Of a DNA stretch of 64,000 nt, positions 26,101 to 38,900 are shown piece after piece. Every line of letters starts with the position of its first letter. The stretch's first letter is position 1. Under the pieces are notes generated by a model. That model was not told where the DNA came from and ran no database searches. It saw nothing but the letters and a program-made list of their open reading frames with translations. The stretch is taken from positions 3,286,001-3,350,000 of the forward strand of contig JBHGNT010000008.1 of NCBI GenBank assembly GCA_043228905.1. Direction: 5' to 3'. The DNA comes from Azolla caroliniana. Its lineage: Eukaryota; Polypodiophyta. The position numbers and the translations under genes are program-made.

Positions 26101-26479
26101 TCTATTTGTAATTGTTCTCTACGGAAGATGATTCATTTTTTATATTGCAGATCAATTCAAGGCCATTAATGATGAAGGCATGCCTATGTATCAGAGACCA
26201 TTTATGAAGGGCAAGCTTTATGTTCACTTCTCTGTAGAATTTCCAGAATCTGGCTCTCTCTCTGCAGACCAGTGTCACGCCTTAGAAGCAATTCTACCTG
26301 CTAGGCCAGTCAATGGGCTGACAGATATGGAGCTGGATGAATGTGAAGAGACGATCTTGCAAGATGTGAATATGGAAGACGAGATGAGAAGAAAGCAACA
26401 AGCTGCACAAGAAGCATATGAAGAAGATGATGAAGCAGGTGGTGGTGGTGGTCCACGTGTGCAGTGTGCTCAACAGTAG
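23119..26479 (+). CDS. ATJ3-like: Type I DnaJ/Hsp40 co-chaperone, farnesylatable (DNAJA, ATJ2/ATJ3 type)
   Basis: Seven exons join in frame: 23119-23268, 24096-24261, 24496-24637, 24735-24868, 24948-25090, 25177-25375 and 26151-26479. They give 420 residues, the usual length for plant ATJ3. Residues 1-75 are the J domain with HPD at 41-43, which stimulates Hsp70 ATPase. A short G/F region follows (GGGGGG...FFGGSPFGG, about 82-106). The cysteine-rich zinc domain has four CxxC repeats ([32 protein letters not shown]) between about 148 and 225. Two C-terminal substrate-binding segments follow ([37 protein letters not shown]). The protein ends in CAQQ, a CaaX farnesylation signal that tethers these chaperones to membranes. 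It acts with Hsp70 in protein folding in the cytosol. The upstream heat-shock element suggests heat induction. Start chosen at the MFGR(A)PKKSD-like family N-terminus. Confidence 0.97.
23841..24052. repeat. Direct duplication in DnaJ intron 1
   Basis: A block of about 90 bp (agggttctgtct.tcagtgaatgcatgctgtgtgtatc... to ...gaagaacacgaaatct) occurs at about 23842-23930 and again at about 23964-24052 with few differences. It is within an intron and has no coding effect. Confidence 0.85.
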
Positions 26480-27088
26480 AATGAATTATTGTTCTTGTTA
26501 TCATCGTTCTTCTCTAGTCATTATCGTGAGTTCATACATTACTGCAAATCTTTATAACAGGTCTGATGCCTTTGATATCTATGTAGCAATATGTCTGATT
26601 TTGGCTCCACTGCGATTTTGTTCTCGTTGTGTATTGATGCCATAAAACAATGTCGTCTAATTATACTTAATACGAACTAAATTTTATTTTGATGGCAAGT
26701 TGCCAAGTTCTTTTATTCGGGTGTATATTTGAATTTTTGTTCAGGCAACTTTCTTGAAGACCTCATTTCCTAGAGGATAACCAAAAATATTAAGAGGTGG
26801 ATGTAATGTTGCATCTGATTAGCTTGGTAAACCTAAGATCTTGGTAATTAAATTTTGCAAGGGTTATGCTCTGGTCGGAAAATACAAACTGAAATAAATA
26901 GTTCATAAGGATTTGTGCGTATGCTTTTTGTAAAGTCTTCTTGTGAGATAATAAATATACTAACTTGAATTTTCTTTTATGAATCTTGTGTGGGAGACTT
27001 GAATGAATATGAGTTCTTTGATGTAGCTTCATGAGAACCGTTTTCAAACTTAGTAATGAGTTTTTTTCAATCCTCCAAAGTCACTTTT

Positions 27089-27450
27089 CTTCATGCAAAG
27101 AGCTGTTTTTATGGTAGTCTGTAGATCATTAAGATTTTGGTTGGAACCCCAACTATGTTGAATTCTTTGAACAATGAGCTTCTTGTCTCAACTCCACAAA
27201 AGACTATCAAAATGTGTTGCGTTGTTTCCGTAAAATGAATATTCCGTCTATGATTGATGTACATACTAGCATAAAAACAGCTCTTTCCTTCATGCAAAGA
27301 GCTGTTTTTATGCTGTTTTATAGATCTTTCAGATTTTGGGTGGAACCCCAACTCTGTTAAATTCTTTGAACGTGAGGAGCCAGTTCTTTGAACTCCACAA
27401 ACAACTATCAAAATGTTTTGCTTTGTTTCCATAAAGTTAATATTTGGTTG
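27089..27450. repeat. Two diverged direct copies joined by a perfect hairpin
   Basis: The segment from atgcaaagagctgtttttatg through gatttt.gg.tggaaccccaac to ctatcaaaatg.tt occurs twice (about 27095-27240 and 27291-27440). Between them lies a perfect 19-bp inverted repeat, AGCATAAAAACAGCTCTTT at 27268-27286 and its complement at 27296-27314, with a 9-nt loop. Confidence 0.8.
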
Positions 27451-28992
27451 CTAGTAATGAAATCCATCAATTTCATGTAAATTACCATTTTGAAATTCTT
27501 AGAAATATATGGTCGTGCAATATGTAATGATAAGCATGCCATTTTGTGTGATTGTTCTTAGGACTTGATGGATACTAGTTACTAGTTAAGTTTGCAACCA
27601 GGCAAACCATGAATTCAGGTTTGAAGGTAAGTGAATTTATTATTAGGGTTATTTGTATGAATCGATTTTGCATATGATGCTTCGTAGTTGTATTTCTTAA
27701 TGTTATAATGGAAATTAAAAAACCAACTCTTGATTCTACCTAAGCAACTAAGTAATTATAAATGTAAAAGTTTGTGAAGTTCAACTCAATATTTGCAAAG
27801 TTTCATTTGTTAAGTTAGCATTTCTAATATGTTGTCTAGTTTATATTTGTATTCGAAGTGTAACTCTTTCATAATGTTTTTCATAGAGAACACATGCAAA
27901 CTAGAACCATAGCAATACTAAAACATATTCCCATAATAGTCTTTCCATCCTGTGAAGTATTTTTGCCTCATCGAAGGATTTTGTAAGGATCTTTTCGAAG
28001 AGAGTGATAACGGACTGAAGATGCATAGATTTTATTATTGCTTTCAGAGGTCGAATACAATCGATATGATAAAAAATATAACATTTTTATGTTGCAAACT
28101 AGAAATCACATTGTGACCGTGAGATTTTTGTGCAAGGATTGGGTTTGGTTGAAGATGTGTAAACAAGAGTCATGATTGGTGGGTTCCCGTTAGGTTCAAC
28201 CTTGTTGTGTTAAGTCCCACAACGGGTGCAACCATGTGTTTAACTGTCACTACAGAAAAAAAGCCAAATATCTCTTGTATATTAAAGATCAAACAAATGT
28301 TGTCTATCGAGCATCTTGGTTTTTTAAGTCTATGGTGTTCAACCACCCCCATAGAAATAGAGATTGGAGAAGGGAGCATCCCCCATAGAAATAGAAAAAT
28401 TCAAAAGATCGCTTGATTGTACATCCAACCATTTTGTACCATGAATCATAGCAATTAGTAGTGAAGAAAGGCTTCATCTTCAGGATGGACCCATCTAATG
28501 TTAATAACTCGACCTCTTCCACCAATTGGAACTTTCAAGCAAGGACTAGCATCATTCTATTGGAAGACAATACACGTAGGTTCATTAAATGCCCTATAGC
28601 TGATATAATTTGGAAGTACTTGTAATAGATTCGGTAAACTGTAAGTATTATCCCTTTTATTTGAGGCCTTAATAATTGGCTTAGTCTGTTCAATATGGTC
28701 TAAATCTTGTTCCATTTTTTAAGATATTGGAGATTGCAGCACAACTTGGAATATGCATAATGTTTTCATGTTGGATGATAGATATAGGGTGAAAGCCTAT
28801 GTTAAGGAAGTTGAAAAGCATCCTCATGCAGAATTTTTGGATGTTGATGCATGTGGGGATCATTTCCTCAAATGCATATTCAGGTTTTCTAATGGCCTTA
28901 CAAGATATCCCTCTACCTACATACGTAGACAAAGCTAAGAAGTTGTAATAGTGGGGTTTCATACAATTAATATAAATTATGCTTCTTTTACC

Positions 28993-29010
28993 ATATATAT
29001 ATATATATAT
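28993..29010. repeat. AT dinucleotide microsatellite
   Basis: Pure AT repeat of about nine units in spacer. Confidence 0.9.
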
Positions 29011-29185
29011 GGATTTTTATCGTCCACAGAAGATCCATTGCGATCCATAATTATTCTTAGTGTAACCATATGATTGACCTTGGTATGTTTTGGTGTATAG
29101 TCTACTTGAACAAGTGCTTATTGTGATGATGTTCAACCCATGAGGTAATATTTTGCTACATGATAGTGCTATATAACTTGGCCAA

Positions 29186-29290
29186 GTAAAGTGTATCTTT
29201 ACATAGTGTTACTTCAACCCACATATATCCTTTGCAAGTAAAGTGTATCTTTACATATTGTTACTTCAACCCACATATATCTTTTGCGCT
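29186..29290. repeat. Two-copy tandem duplication
   Basis: AAGTAAAGTGTATCTTTACATA followed by .tgttacttcaacccacatatatc occurs twice in tandem with a period of about 51 bp. Confidence 0.85.
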
Positions 29291-29439
29291 ATGTAATTTT
29301 CCGAGCCCTCACTATAAACATAGGTTATTCCTTCATGCCCGATATTTCTTTTGGTGCAAAGCCTTATAGATTTTATGATGTAGCTATCAGTATTACATTT
29401 ATGCTTACCTTCATGTTCTCAAGTTCTCAACCATTATAG

Positions 29440-29467
29440 TATATATATATATATATATATATATATT
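29440..29467. repeat. AT dinucleotide microsatellite
   Basis: Pure TA/AT repeat of about 14 units in spacer. Confidence 0.9.
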
Positions 29468-30989
29468 GTGAGCTATGTCACTTAATCTGAAGCCTTTATT
29501 CCATGGATATCCTCTACAATTCTAAATCATGATTTTCAAACTTGAGGCAATCCCATAGGTTATCACTTGCTATGCATTTTGAGTTCCTTTCATAGTTTAA
29601 TAGGTTTGGCTTCTTCATTCTTGCTCCGTTGTGGTTCGATCTTACATTACATGTACGTTGGAAAGTTATTCACAAGACCTTTATATGACGATGCCAAAAG
29701 GTAGAGACGTGATGTTATCAGTGAGCAAGGACATGGTGATTAGAACATCTGAAGTATCTTGAAGCTATGTAGGTACATGTTGGTGGGGTAGGTTGGATGG
29801 ATTATAGTCTATGGGAACATGTAAGATGTATGGCAAATGCTATTTGAATGTGAATGCAGATGCAACAATTGAGTGTGATAAATGTGATGTATGTAATTGT
29901 AGTAAATGTTGACTCTAAGGATGTTTTGAAAATGAGAGTGAATAGATGATGTATTCTAATGGTAAGATACCATTAATTTCATGGGTTAAACAATGGGGAG
30001 AGCCTAGAGGTGTACTACAAGAGGACAGTGTAGAAGATGTCGTTGTTGGTCCTAGTGGGTACTATGAAGTGATTTTGACTATAAGGATGTTTTGGTACCC
30101 CTTTTTCAATTTTATGATATTATGGAGTGATTGTGCATTTCAATGTTAAGATGCTATTAATTTCTTGGATTAAACAATGGGTGAGAGGTATAATGTGAGA
30201 AGCTTGTTTGTTGGTCCCCATTATTAGAATGAGGTGATTTTGTGAACACTTATTTTAAAGATTTTCGGTAGTTTATAAAAGAATTCTATTTCATATTGTA
30301 CATTTGAATATGGTAGTGGAATTTCAAGAAATCCTTACTTCGGAGTGTATAGTATGGGTAGAAGTACAATGCAATCAATTGTTCCCGTGACAAGTGGTGC
30401 ATCATAAAGATTGGAATCCCACCTCATGTCATTCTACCCACCTTTGACTCACGAGTAAGCAAAAAAGAAGGGTGGATCTTCATTAGCGAACAAGTGAAAG
30501 CTTTGCCAATTGTCCCCATAGAAATAACATCTAATTATGATCCAATGATATGAATTATGCTCCACAGGGTTTTTCTCTCATTTGGAATTTGCAAAGAATG
30601 GAGGCTCAATATCATTATATAACATGTATACTTTGGAATATGAATAAGGGACGGTCGATCTAGTTAAAGGTATGCCCTCGTATGCTTTAGCCATGTTATA
30701 ACCTTCTCTTGGGGTTCTTTTGTAGGTCATTGTTTTACTATTTCATGGCCAAAATGTCCTAAGAAGTGCAATGGAGAAGGATACACATGAGGGAACCTAG
30801 TAGCATATGAACACCGATGGCATACAATTTGAGATTACAATTAGTAATTGACCATTCATTGAATTCAAACACAAGTGCAAAATGATCTATGGTATCCCTA
30901 GTCATTCAAAGAAAGTTGTCACTATGCATAAAATATATTATGTCCCACCTACAACAAATATATCTATAATAAGAAGGGGTTTGAGCCAT

Positions 30990-31480
30990 GAATCCATTTA
31001 CTCACAATTGACCCTAAGTATGTAGCTCGAAGAGTATACATGATAGATTGCATTGATGTCGTCTAATCACCATCACAAGAAGCATGGAAATCTTCCATCA
31101 ATAATCCCCATATGCCAACTCTAAGTTTGTAACAATAATATTCTTTCATTTGCCACATATACTCCTACTATCCATAATAGTTTATCATTACACAAATTCT
31201 CAATAACAATTTGTTGACCCAAAACATCCCTTGTGATTGAGATAAATTCTTTACAAACAAACCTTCTTGATTTATCCCTTCATAAAACAAAGCATAGCCC
31301 TAATCACAAATCATGGAACCAACATTTTTATGTTCCTTATATTCAATTGCACATAAAACCATTCCAATCAATTCGAATTACATTTCTCCACAACTCCCGC
31401 ATTTTAAACTTAGAACAAATCCCACGCACATTCCAACTGGTCGCTTTCATTCCTTATGACTTTGTTTTGATTTGAGGTTC
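30990..31480 (-). pseudogene. Possible LINE endonuclease relic
   Basis: On the minus strand, frames around 31440-31330 read WNVRGICSKFKMRELWRNV, which resembles the WNVRG opening of the APE-type endonuclease of plant LINEs. Further down, near 31150, lies a VGVYVANERILLL-like stretch resembling the later VYxPN.. block. The region is full of stops and frame changes. This is a weak, motif-level similarity. Confidence 0.3.
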
Positions 31481-32527
31481 ACACAGTTGTTAAAAAAACA
31501 AGTATTTTATACTTTGAATACACTTTAGAATGCTTTGAAGTATATTGCATTCTAGAATAGCCATTTAAAAATGTTTCAAGTATTTTACATATTAAACGTT
31601 TCCAAAAAAAATTTAAAATATTTTTAAAAATAAAAACTTTAAATTTTATGAAGTATTTAGTGTATTCTATGTAATTAACATATTTTACCTCTAGAATACG
31701 TATCACAAGTTTTTAGAAAAACAATATATCTCACAAATTAATATCTATAGTTTGAACTTTGTATTAACTTTGTAACATCTCGTTGTGTAAGGAGTTTTCG
31801 TTTTGTGAGCTTCTATCATCTCAAAAACCTCCATATTTTGAGCACTTATGACCTCACATGTATTCTTCTCGGTTCTTGTTTTTAGGACATTTGGCCATGC
31901 AATAGCAAAACAATGATCCACACAAGAACCCCAATGTAGCTTATAAAGTGTGACTTGAATGAAGCATATGAATATGACATGCGTTTAACCAGATTAGCCT
32001 TTCCCCTTATTCCATGTTATATAACAATATTAGGCAATGGCATAAGAGGTGACACTACAATCTTGGCGATGACGCTCTCTAACGAAGTTTGCATCAACTC
32101 CGCACATGATGAAATGGACGATGTGTTCACATCTATCCATACTAGACACTCGTGGGTAAGGATATCTCGGAAACATGCGGAGAAGATCCTCTAATAGAAG
32201 GGAAACGGTGCTAGAATTCTTTTTTTTTGTGTGTGTATAGAAAGAGGTGTTTTAGTTTTGGGGGGAAGGAAGGTGAAGATTTTTTCCGTTGAAAGTTCAA
32301 CAGATTCGATGCCATTTGAGAGTGCAGAGAAGAGATGCCAATGTGCAGAGTAGATCGATGGCAATATTGAGGGGGGTGTGTGGTATGGACAAGGTTTTGT
32401 ATGCTTCCCAGGAGGTGGCGACGGGAGTGTATAGGATAAGAGACAGACGAGGTTCGGGTACGAAGGCAAAAGCCCACGCTCAATCGGACCGCGGAGGACC
32501 ATATCAAATGGAAGAGCTGACATTTGT

Positions 32528-32547
32528 AAACCCTAAACCCTAAACCC
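32528..32547 (+). promoter_or_regulatory. Telobox cluster
   Basis: Three head-to-tail AAACCCT-type units (AAACCCTAA motif) about 440 bp upstream of the unknown-function gene. Teloboxes occur near transcription starts of many plant housekeeping genes and in Polycomb response elements. The association with this gene is inferred from position only. Confidence 0.5.
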
Positions 32548-32580
32548 ACCCTAGAAGAAGCGGAAGGTTCCCGTGGGCAC

Positions 32581-32600
32581 CCCCCCCCCCCCCCCCCACC
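32581..32600. repeat. Poly(C) homopolymer, interrupted once
   Basis: A run of about 20 bases, almost all C, between the telobox cluster and the short tandem repeats upstream of the next gene. Confidence 0.9.
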
Positions 32601-32653
32601 AAGCGGATCACCGCCCACTATGCTCCCGTTGAGCGGCCGGACAAATGTCGGAC

Positions 32654-32800
32654 AAATACATAAATTATAGGAACACTACTCTGTTCCCACAGAATCAATA
32701 CATAATTTAATACATACTACTACTCTGTTCCCACAGAATCAATACATAAATAATACTCTACTCTGTTCCCATAGAATCAACAAAATACTCTGTTTCTACT
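32654..32800. repeat. Short tandem repeat, 3-4 copies
   Basis: Units of about 35-45 bp built of AATACATAA..., then ACTCTGTTCCCACAGAATC, with the last copy degenerate. They lie 190-330 bp upstream of the start codon of the unknown-function gene. Confidence 0.85.
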
Positions 32801-32819
32801 CCTCACCACTACCAGTAAA

Positions 32820-32945
32820 GACTCAGAATCAGAATCATCAGGATCAGGATCAGGATCAGAATCATAATCATAATCAGAAGAATCAGAATCAGAATCAGCA
32901 TCAGAAGAAGAAGGAGGAGGAGGAGGAGGAGGAGGAGGAGGAGAG
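32820..32945. repeat. AGAATC/GGATCA and GGA purine-rich microsatellite
   Basis: Imperfect AGAATC and AGGATC hexamers grade into AGAAGA and then (GGA)n, ending about 40 bp before the ATG at 32987. It is probably 5' leader of that gene. Confidence 0.85.
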
Positions 32946-32986
32946 AGACAGGTCGTAGTTGGGGGGCGGGGCGGGGCGTTTTATCC

Positions 32987-35900
32987 ATGGATGGGAGCTT
33001 TAGTAGCCCCTCTTCACCCGCAGGACCCAGGCTATGGCGACCTGCTGCGCAGAGGAGCGTGAGGAACTCGTGGTCCTCCCTCTCCAAGCAAATCGTGGCC
33101 TGGAACTCTTCTTCTTCCTGCGCTCTCTCCTCGGCCACTTCCTTGGTCAATTCTATCCTCTCTGAAAGGTTAGTTGTTCATTCATTCGTTTTCCGTTTCC
33201 TGGCTAAATATTAGCTTTTTACTAAGAACATCCTTTTAAAAAAAAAAACAAACTGCCAATCATATGTCTTTCTTTCCTTGTTTCTGTCGTCTCTGTTCCA
33301 TCGAGTAAGATCATCAGATTCTTCCATAGTTTATTTTGGTATGTTTGTTCGGGTTCAGTTAATTTTCCATATTCTTTCTTTTTAATTCCTGCCCCTTTTC
33401 ACTTTGCTAATATTTTCTTGATATCTCATGGTTAGATCATTTGTACATTGTCTTACTCCAAATTCCGTGTCTTGCTTATACACAACATTTAAATGTAATT
33501 CTGTTGCTAGTATAGTATTTTCAGTATGAACCTCAGTATTTATGTATTGGCGTCAATAATCTTCTTGTATGAGTCCTGTTGTTTACATTTTAGGGACAAG
33601 CTCACTTGATTTCTGTAGCTGAGATGCTTGGAGGGTAATTTCAGTACCAGTGGCTCAGTAAAAAAAGGAAATCCAATGCTTCTATTATAGTATTTTGGTA
33701 TTGTTGGAGTCTAATGGTTTGTGTGATGTTATCAGATTAGCAAAGTGGTTCTTTCCTTTCGTAGTTTTCAATGCTTGGATGGTAACTCTGCTATGAATTT
33801 AATTGTTTATAGCTTAGAAACAACATTTTCTTCCTTGTATTTGAGTTTCTAAGCTTGGATAGTATTTTGGTATGAATCTCAGATCAAAGCCAATATTCTA
33901 ATGAGATCTGATGCTTCTGTGATAGTATTTTGGTATGTTATTCCAAATTTAGCTGATATGCAGCATTTTTTTATGACTTCTATTAGTTCCAATGCTTGAA
34001 TACTGCCCTGCCATGACTTTGAGATCAACACTAAACTTTTTATGTAATCTGTTGTTTCTTTGATTGTAGATTGCATGCTAATCTAAATATGTTGGACCAT
34101 TTTGTAATTCTGGTGGTTTCTTTCGTCAAGTTAATTATATTGGTTTTATTAATATAGTTATGATGGTTTGCTAAAAAAGGAAAACAGCATTTGAGTAGGT
34201 GTAAATGAGCAATTTGTATCAAGCAAAGCTAAATATACAGATGTGCATTACTATAGGAGATGTTGATGAGACATAAACTAGTTCTAGTTAAAGCGGAGGC
34301 CACATTAACTGAAATATGATCATTCTAGTTAATGGGTTATAGTCTAATTCCTATTCTGAGTAAGGGTTTTATTAATATAGTTATGATGGTTTGCTAAAAA
34401 AGGAAAACAGCATTTGAGTAGGTGTAAATGAGCAATTTGTATCAAGCAAAGCTAAATATACAGATGTGCATTACTATAGGAGATGTTGATGAGACATAAA
34501 CTAGTTCTAGTTAAAGCGGAGGCCACATTAACTGAAATATGATCATTCTAGTTAATGGGTTATAGTCTAATTCCTATTCTGAGTAAGGGTTTTATTAATA
34601 TAGTTATGATGGTTTGCTAAAAAAGGAAAACAGCATTTGAGTAGGTGTAAATGAGCAATTTGTATCAAGCAAAGCTAAATATACAGATGTGCATTACTAT
34701 AGGAGATGTTGATGAGACATAAACTAGTTCTAGTTAAAGCGGAGGCCACATTAACTGAAATATGATCATTCTAGTTAATGGGTTATAGTCTAATTCCTAT
34801 TCTGAGTAAGGGTTTTATTAATATAGTTATGATGGTTTGCTAAAAAAGGAAAACAGCATTTGAGTAGGTGTAAATGAGCAATTTGTATCAAGCAAAGCTA
34901 AATATACAGATGTGCATTACTATAGGAGATGTTGATGAGACATAAACTAGTTCTAGTTAAAGCGGAGGCCACATTAACTGAAATATGATCATTCTAGTTA
35001 ATGGGTTATAGTCTAATTCCTATTCTGAGTAAGGGTTTTATTAATATAGTTATGATGGTTTGCTAAAAAAGGAAAACAGCATTTGAGTAGGTGTAAATGA
35101 GCAATTTGTATCAAGCAAAGCTAAATATACAGATGTGCATTACTATAGGAGATGTTGATGAGACATAAACTAGTTCTAGTTAAAGCGGAGGCCACATTAA
35201 CTGAAATATGATCATTCTAGTTAATGGGTTATAGTCTAATTCCTATTCTGAGTAAGGGTTTTATTAATATAGTTATGATGGTTTGCTAAAAAAGGAAAAC
35301 AGCATTTGAGTAGGTGTAAATGAGCAATTTGTATCAAGCAAAGCTAAATATACAGATGTGCATTACTATAGGAGATGTTGATGAGACATAAACTAGTTCT
35401 AGTTAAAGCGGAGGCCACATTAACTGAAATATGATCATTCTAGTTAATGGGTTATAGTCTAATTCCTATTCTGAGTAAGGGAAAATCTAGGGTTTGAAGA
35501 CGTGAGGTTGCACCCCGAATATCACCTTATCAAGAATAGTAATTCCTAATATACCTCTAGTCTTCAGTTGCCTACTGCGCGTAACATCCTGTTAACTGAA
35601 GTAGATCTTCACATTGGTTGAAAATTTCGAGTTCTTTCATGTCTTCTCCTTTCTGATTCTCCATTTCTGCTGACATGATAGGTATGTGAAATCACTAAAT
35701 TTAGGAGTCCTACAGGAAATGAAAGGCATAAGAACAAAGGCATGTAAAAAGTATTTTCTCCAGGGGGTACGGTAGATCATACATACAAAATTTATCAACT
35801 TAAGAATGAAGTACTAGTTTTTGGTTTTAATTTTTTTTATTTGAATAATGTGTAGGAGCGCTATTGCTTGGATTTATTGAGGAGCTACGAAAACTTGGTT

Positions 35901-38900
35901 TGTTGAAAAAGTTAAATTAAAAATCATAGTGGCATGGAATTTCCAGGAACGTATTTATTCATTTAGACTCTTAGCATTCAGTTGGTCTGTCGTTACTGTC
36001 ATTCAGTGCCTGTTACAGATGAATTAGTTTGGAACATAGTTACATTCCCAGGTCTTTATATGCATTGACAATGTGTCAGACTTCTTATAACCTCAAAGTA
36101 GATAGTGTGTTGTGAATATATTGTACTATGTTAGAGCTATTACTAAATAAGCATTCTTTTTTACTATTAGGGTCAGCCATAACAGAGCTAGCACACATAT
36201 CAATGTTAATATATCTTTTTTATTTTGCATCAAGCATTGTCAAAATGAAGATCCAATGGCTGCCATGCTCTACTACTGCCAGAGAAACATCTGTTGTACA
36301 TGTTTTATGATGTCTTACTAAAGGCTAAGAAGCTATGATATGCTTGTGAAAATATCCTCATTTTAGGCTTTCTAAACTTAAGGATTCCTCTCCCAAAGAG
36401 TTCGTGGGGGGAATAGACGCATGTGTGATTCGAGGAAATGAGAGAATGATAGCATTGCACCTGACAATCTTAATCAGGAGGCCACATTATACCGAAATAC
36501 CATATAACCATCTCTTCTACAAACAGATAAACGAGTCACTAACCATTGCTTAACTAAAATGCTATTTCTATTATCTCCCCTTAATTCCACTCATCATCTT
36601 AAATCTCCTTGTTTTTCGTCTCCTTTATATTGTAGGTATGCATGATAAGTATGATTAAGGTGCCAATCTAGGTCTTGAACATGTAACCCAAAAAGTTGAT
36701 ATAGACTTTTGATTTGTTTAGGTAGACTCTCTGTCAATGATGTTGAAGGCAAAAGATTCAATGCGAACATACTTAAAAGGTCCGATTGGTAGTCCTCTTG
36801 TAGAATTTTCCAATCAGAAATTCCTTAGTGAGGACACAGGAGATGGGGATGGTTCAGCTGTTTTTTCATCATTCTCACTCACTACACATGGTATTCATCT
36901 TTTCTTTGAGGAATTTTGGCGATTGTGCAGAAGTAAAATTACAATGTAATTACAATGTTAGTATGCTAAACAAGGTCTAATCAATTCTAGGAGCTGTGTA
37001 ATGGCCAACCCCACTACCAATCCAAAAACATCTATTGTGAAAGGAAAGCTGAACTGGACTTTATAGAAATTCCAATGGGTTTTGTACATCTATTATAAAA
37101 CCATGTTTTCTGGGAGAATGAAGAAATTTGACCTGCTAACATATTCCTGTTAATAATTGAGATCGTACAGGAAAACAATCTATTAATAAATAGATGCAAT
37201 GGCCTTTCAATGCCACATAATGTTTTTGTAATGTGATGTAACTTTACATAACCTGCATTGCTTGTGGAAGTTATGTTTCCGTCTGTTGAATGTCTTCTCA
37301 AAGAGTGTTGATCCTCGGAGAAATGGATTGTAGTTTTTTTAGTCAAGTGTTACAAGTTCCATTTAAAAAGAGTTGGGGACGCAGCTTAGGAATATAGTCA
37401 GGTTGGGTGCTTCTTGGCCTGGAAGACAAGTGAGAACACAGAAACCTTTGGCAGGACATTAGCGTTGAGACTCCTCAACTTCCTCATCTTGAGCTACTAA
37501 AGCCACTTTGAGATATATACTCATCCCCTTGCCTATCCTTTGTAGTTATATTTATAAGCACATCATGTACTCGAATCGAGGATGTGTATTGGGATTCCAG
37601 AGCCATTATTTGGTTTTCATTGGGTACAATGCAAGAGAGATCTCAATCAGGCCAAAATCCTTCAAATGGATTAAAGGTGGCACCATATTTTTTAGTGAGT
37701 CCATCCAGTTTCTTTGTAGTTCAAGCTTTCACATTTGTTGACCTCCCGCAATACAATTCAGTTTCTAAATGCAGAGACTAATGGGTAAAGAGGGCAGATA
37801 ACATCCTGTTGCTCTGTCTCAATGTTTCTTTTACCCCTGTGTTTCTGGGAGTCTCCAAAATGACCATTGGTGCTGTCCTTTTCTCAATATCAGCTATAAT
37901 AGATGGTTTTGTGATCCTTAATGATGTATCCTCAGTTGTCAACACGATTTTGATCAGCAATACTATGTTGCGAGAATCTGTATTGTTAGATATAATCAAT
38001 GATCAGCCCCAAGTTGTAAATCTATCCCCATATGTGCTCTTAGAGTGCACATTTTGTGATAGCGCCCCAAATTAGGTCCAAGGTATGGTCCAAGGTATAG
38101 AAAACACTCTTAAAATTACGTGACGTTTATGTTTCTGCTTATTGATGCTTAGTCTATTTGTTGACCCAATGCACGAGGAGTGTCCAGTATCATATATATT
38201 GATGCAAATGTTCCTAACCACAGCAGTCCTGCTCCACAAGTCTTTGAGCCTTTAGGATAGCTAGAACTATGATGCGAAACATTTGGTTGGAAGCTCCTTA
38301 CCATCTTCACAGTTGAGTATGTGCATGGAGAGTTCAAATATATCCATCATAATCTGCATTAAAGAGAGCCAATGTGCTGTAGAAATCCATCAGAATCCTG
38401 AACTCTCCTAGATTGAGCTTTTTTGTCCTATCTTGAGAAGAAACGGAAGCTTGTGAAACAAGGTCAGACTGATACAATACCAGTCATTAAATGAGTATTT
38501 TAAATGAGTATGCAATACTCATTTAATGACTGGTGAAGGTGAGAAGCATATGCATGGTGCATAGTGGGTGGGCACCAGATGGAGATACATATTCTGTGGC
38601 ATCCGATGAAGCCTCTTATGAACCATGTGTGGGTATGTGAGAATAGTGTTCTGTTGCCAGCCAACAAAAAACTCTTCCAAATAGCCAGAAATCACAATCA
38701 TGTGTGTGGAATTGAAGGATGGATGTCTTATAAGAAAACACGCACGCATACACATTATGCAGGTATTTGTTCATGACAAATAGATGCATGCATTGTATCT
38801 TGGTCATTTGAAAAATGGTAGTAATGTAAGAAGTGATTTCTATTGAAAGTTCACAGGATGGAGAGATATCACTCACATGCCACATTTGTGACATTTATCA

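Larger units (their letters stand above)
26480..32527. other. Long intergenic region with local duplications
   Basis: About 6 kb without a supportable gene. It contains a duplicated block with a hairpin (27089-27450), two AT microsatellites (28993-29010, 29440-29467), a 2x duplication at about 29186-29290, a weak duplication at 29945-30180, and a possible minus-strand LINE relic. An open frame at 28753-28938 (plus) has no recognisable domain. Confidence 0.5.

Noticed and set aside
32581-32600. Poly(C) run as an assembly gap or vector tail
   Set aside because: Flanking sequence is continuous spacer leading to a real gene, with no vector-like sequence. I kept it as a homopolymer whose exact length is unreliable.
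37032-38075. Open frames on both strands in the long intron of the 283-residue gene
   Set aside because: No recognisable domain and no suitable splice signals in phase; treated as chance or very old transposon sequence.
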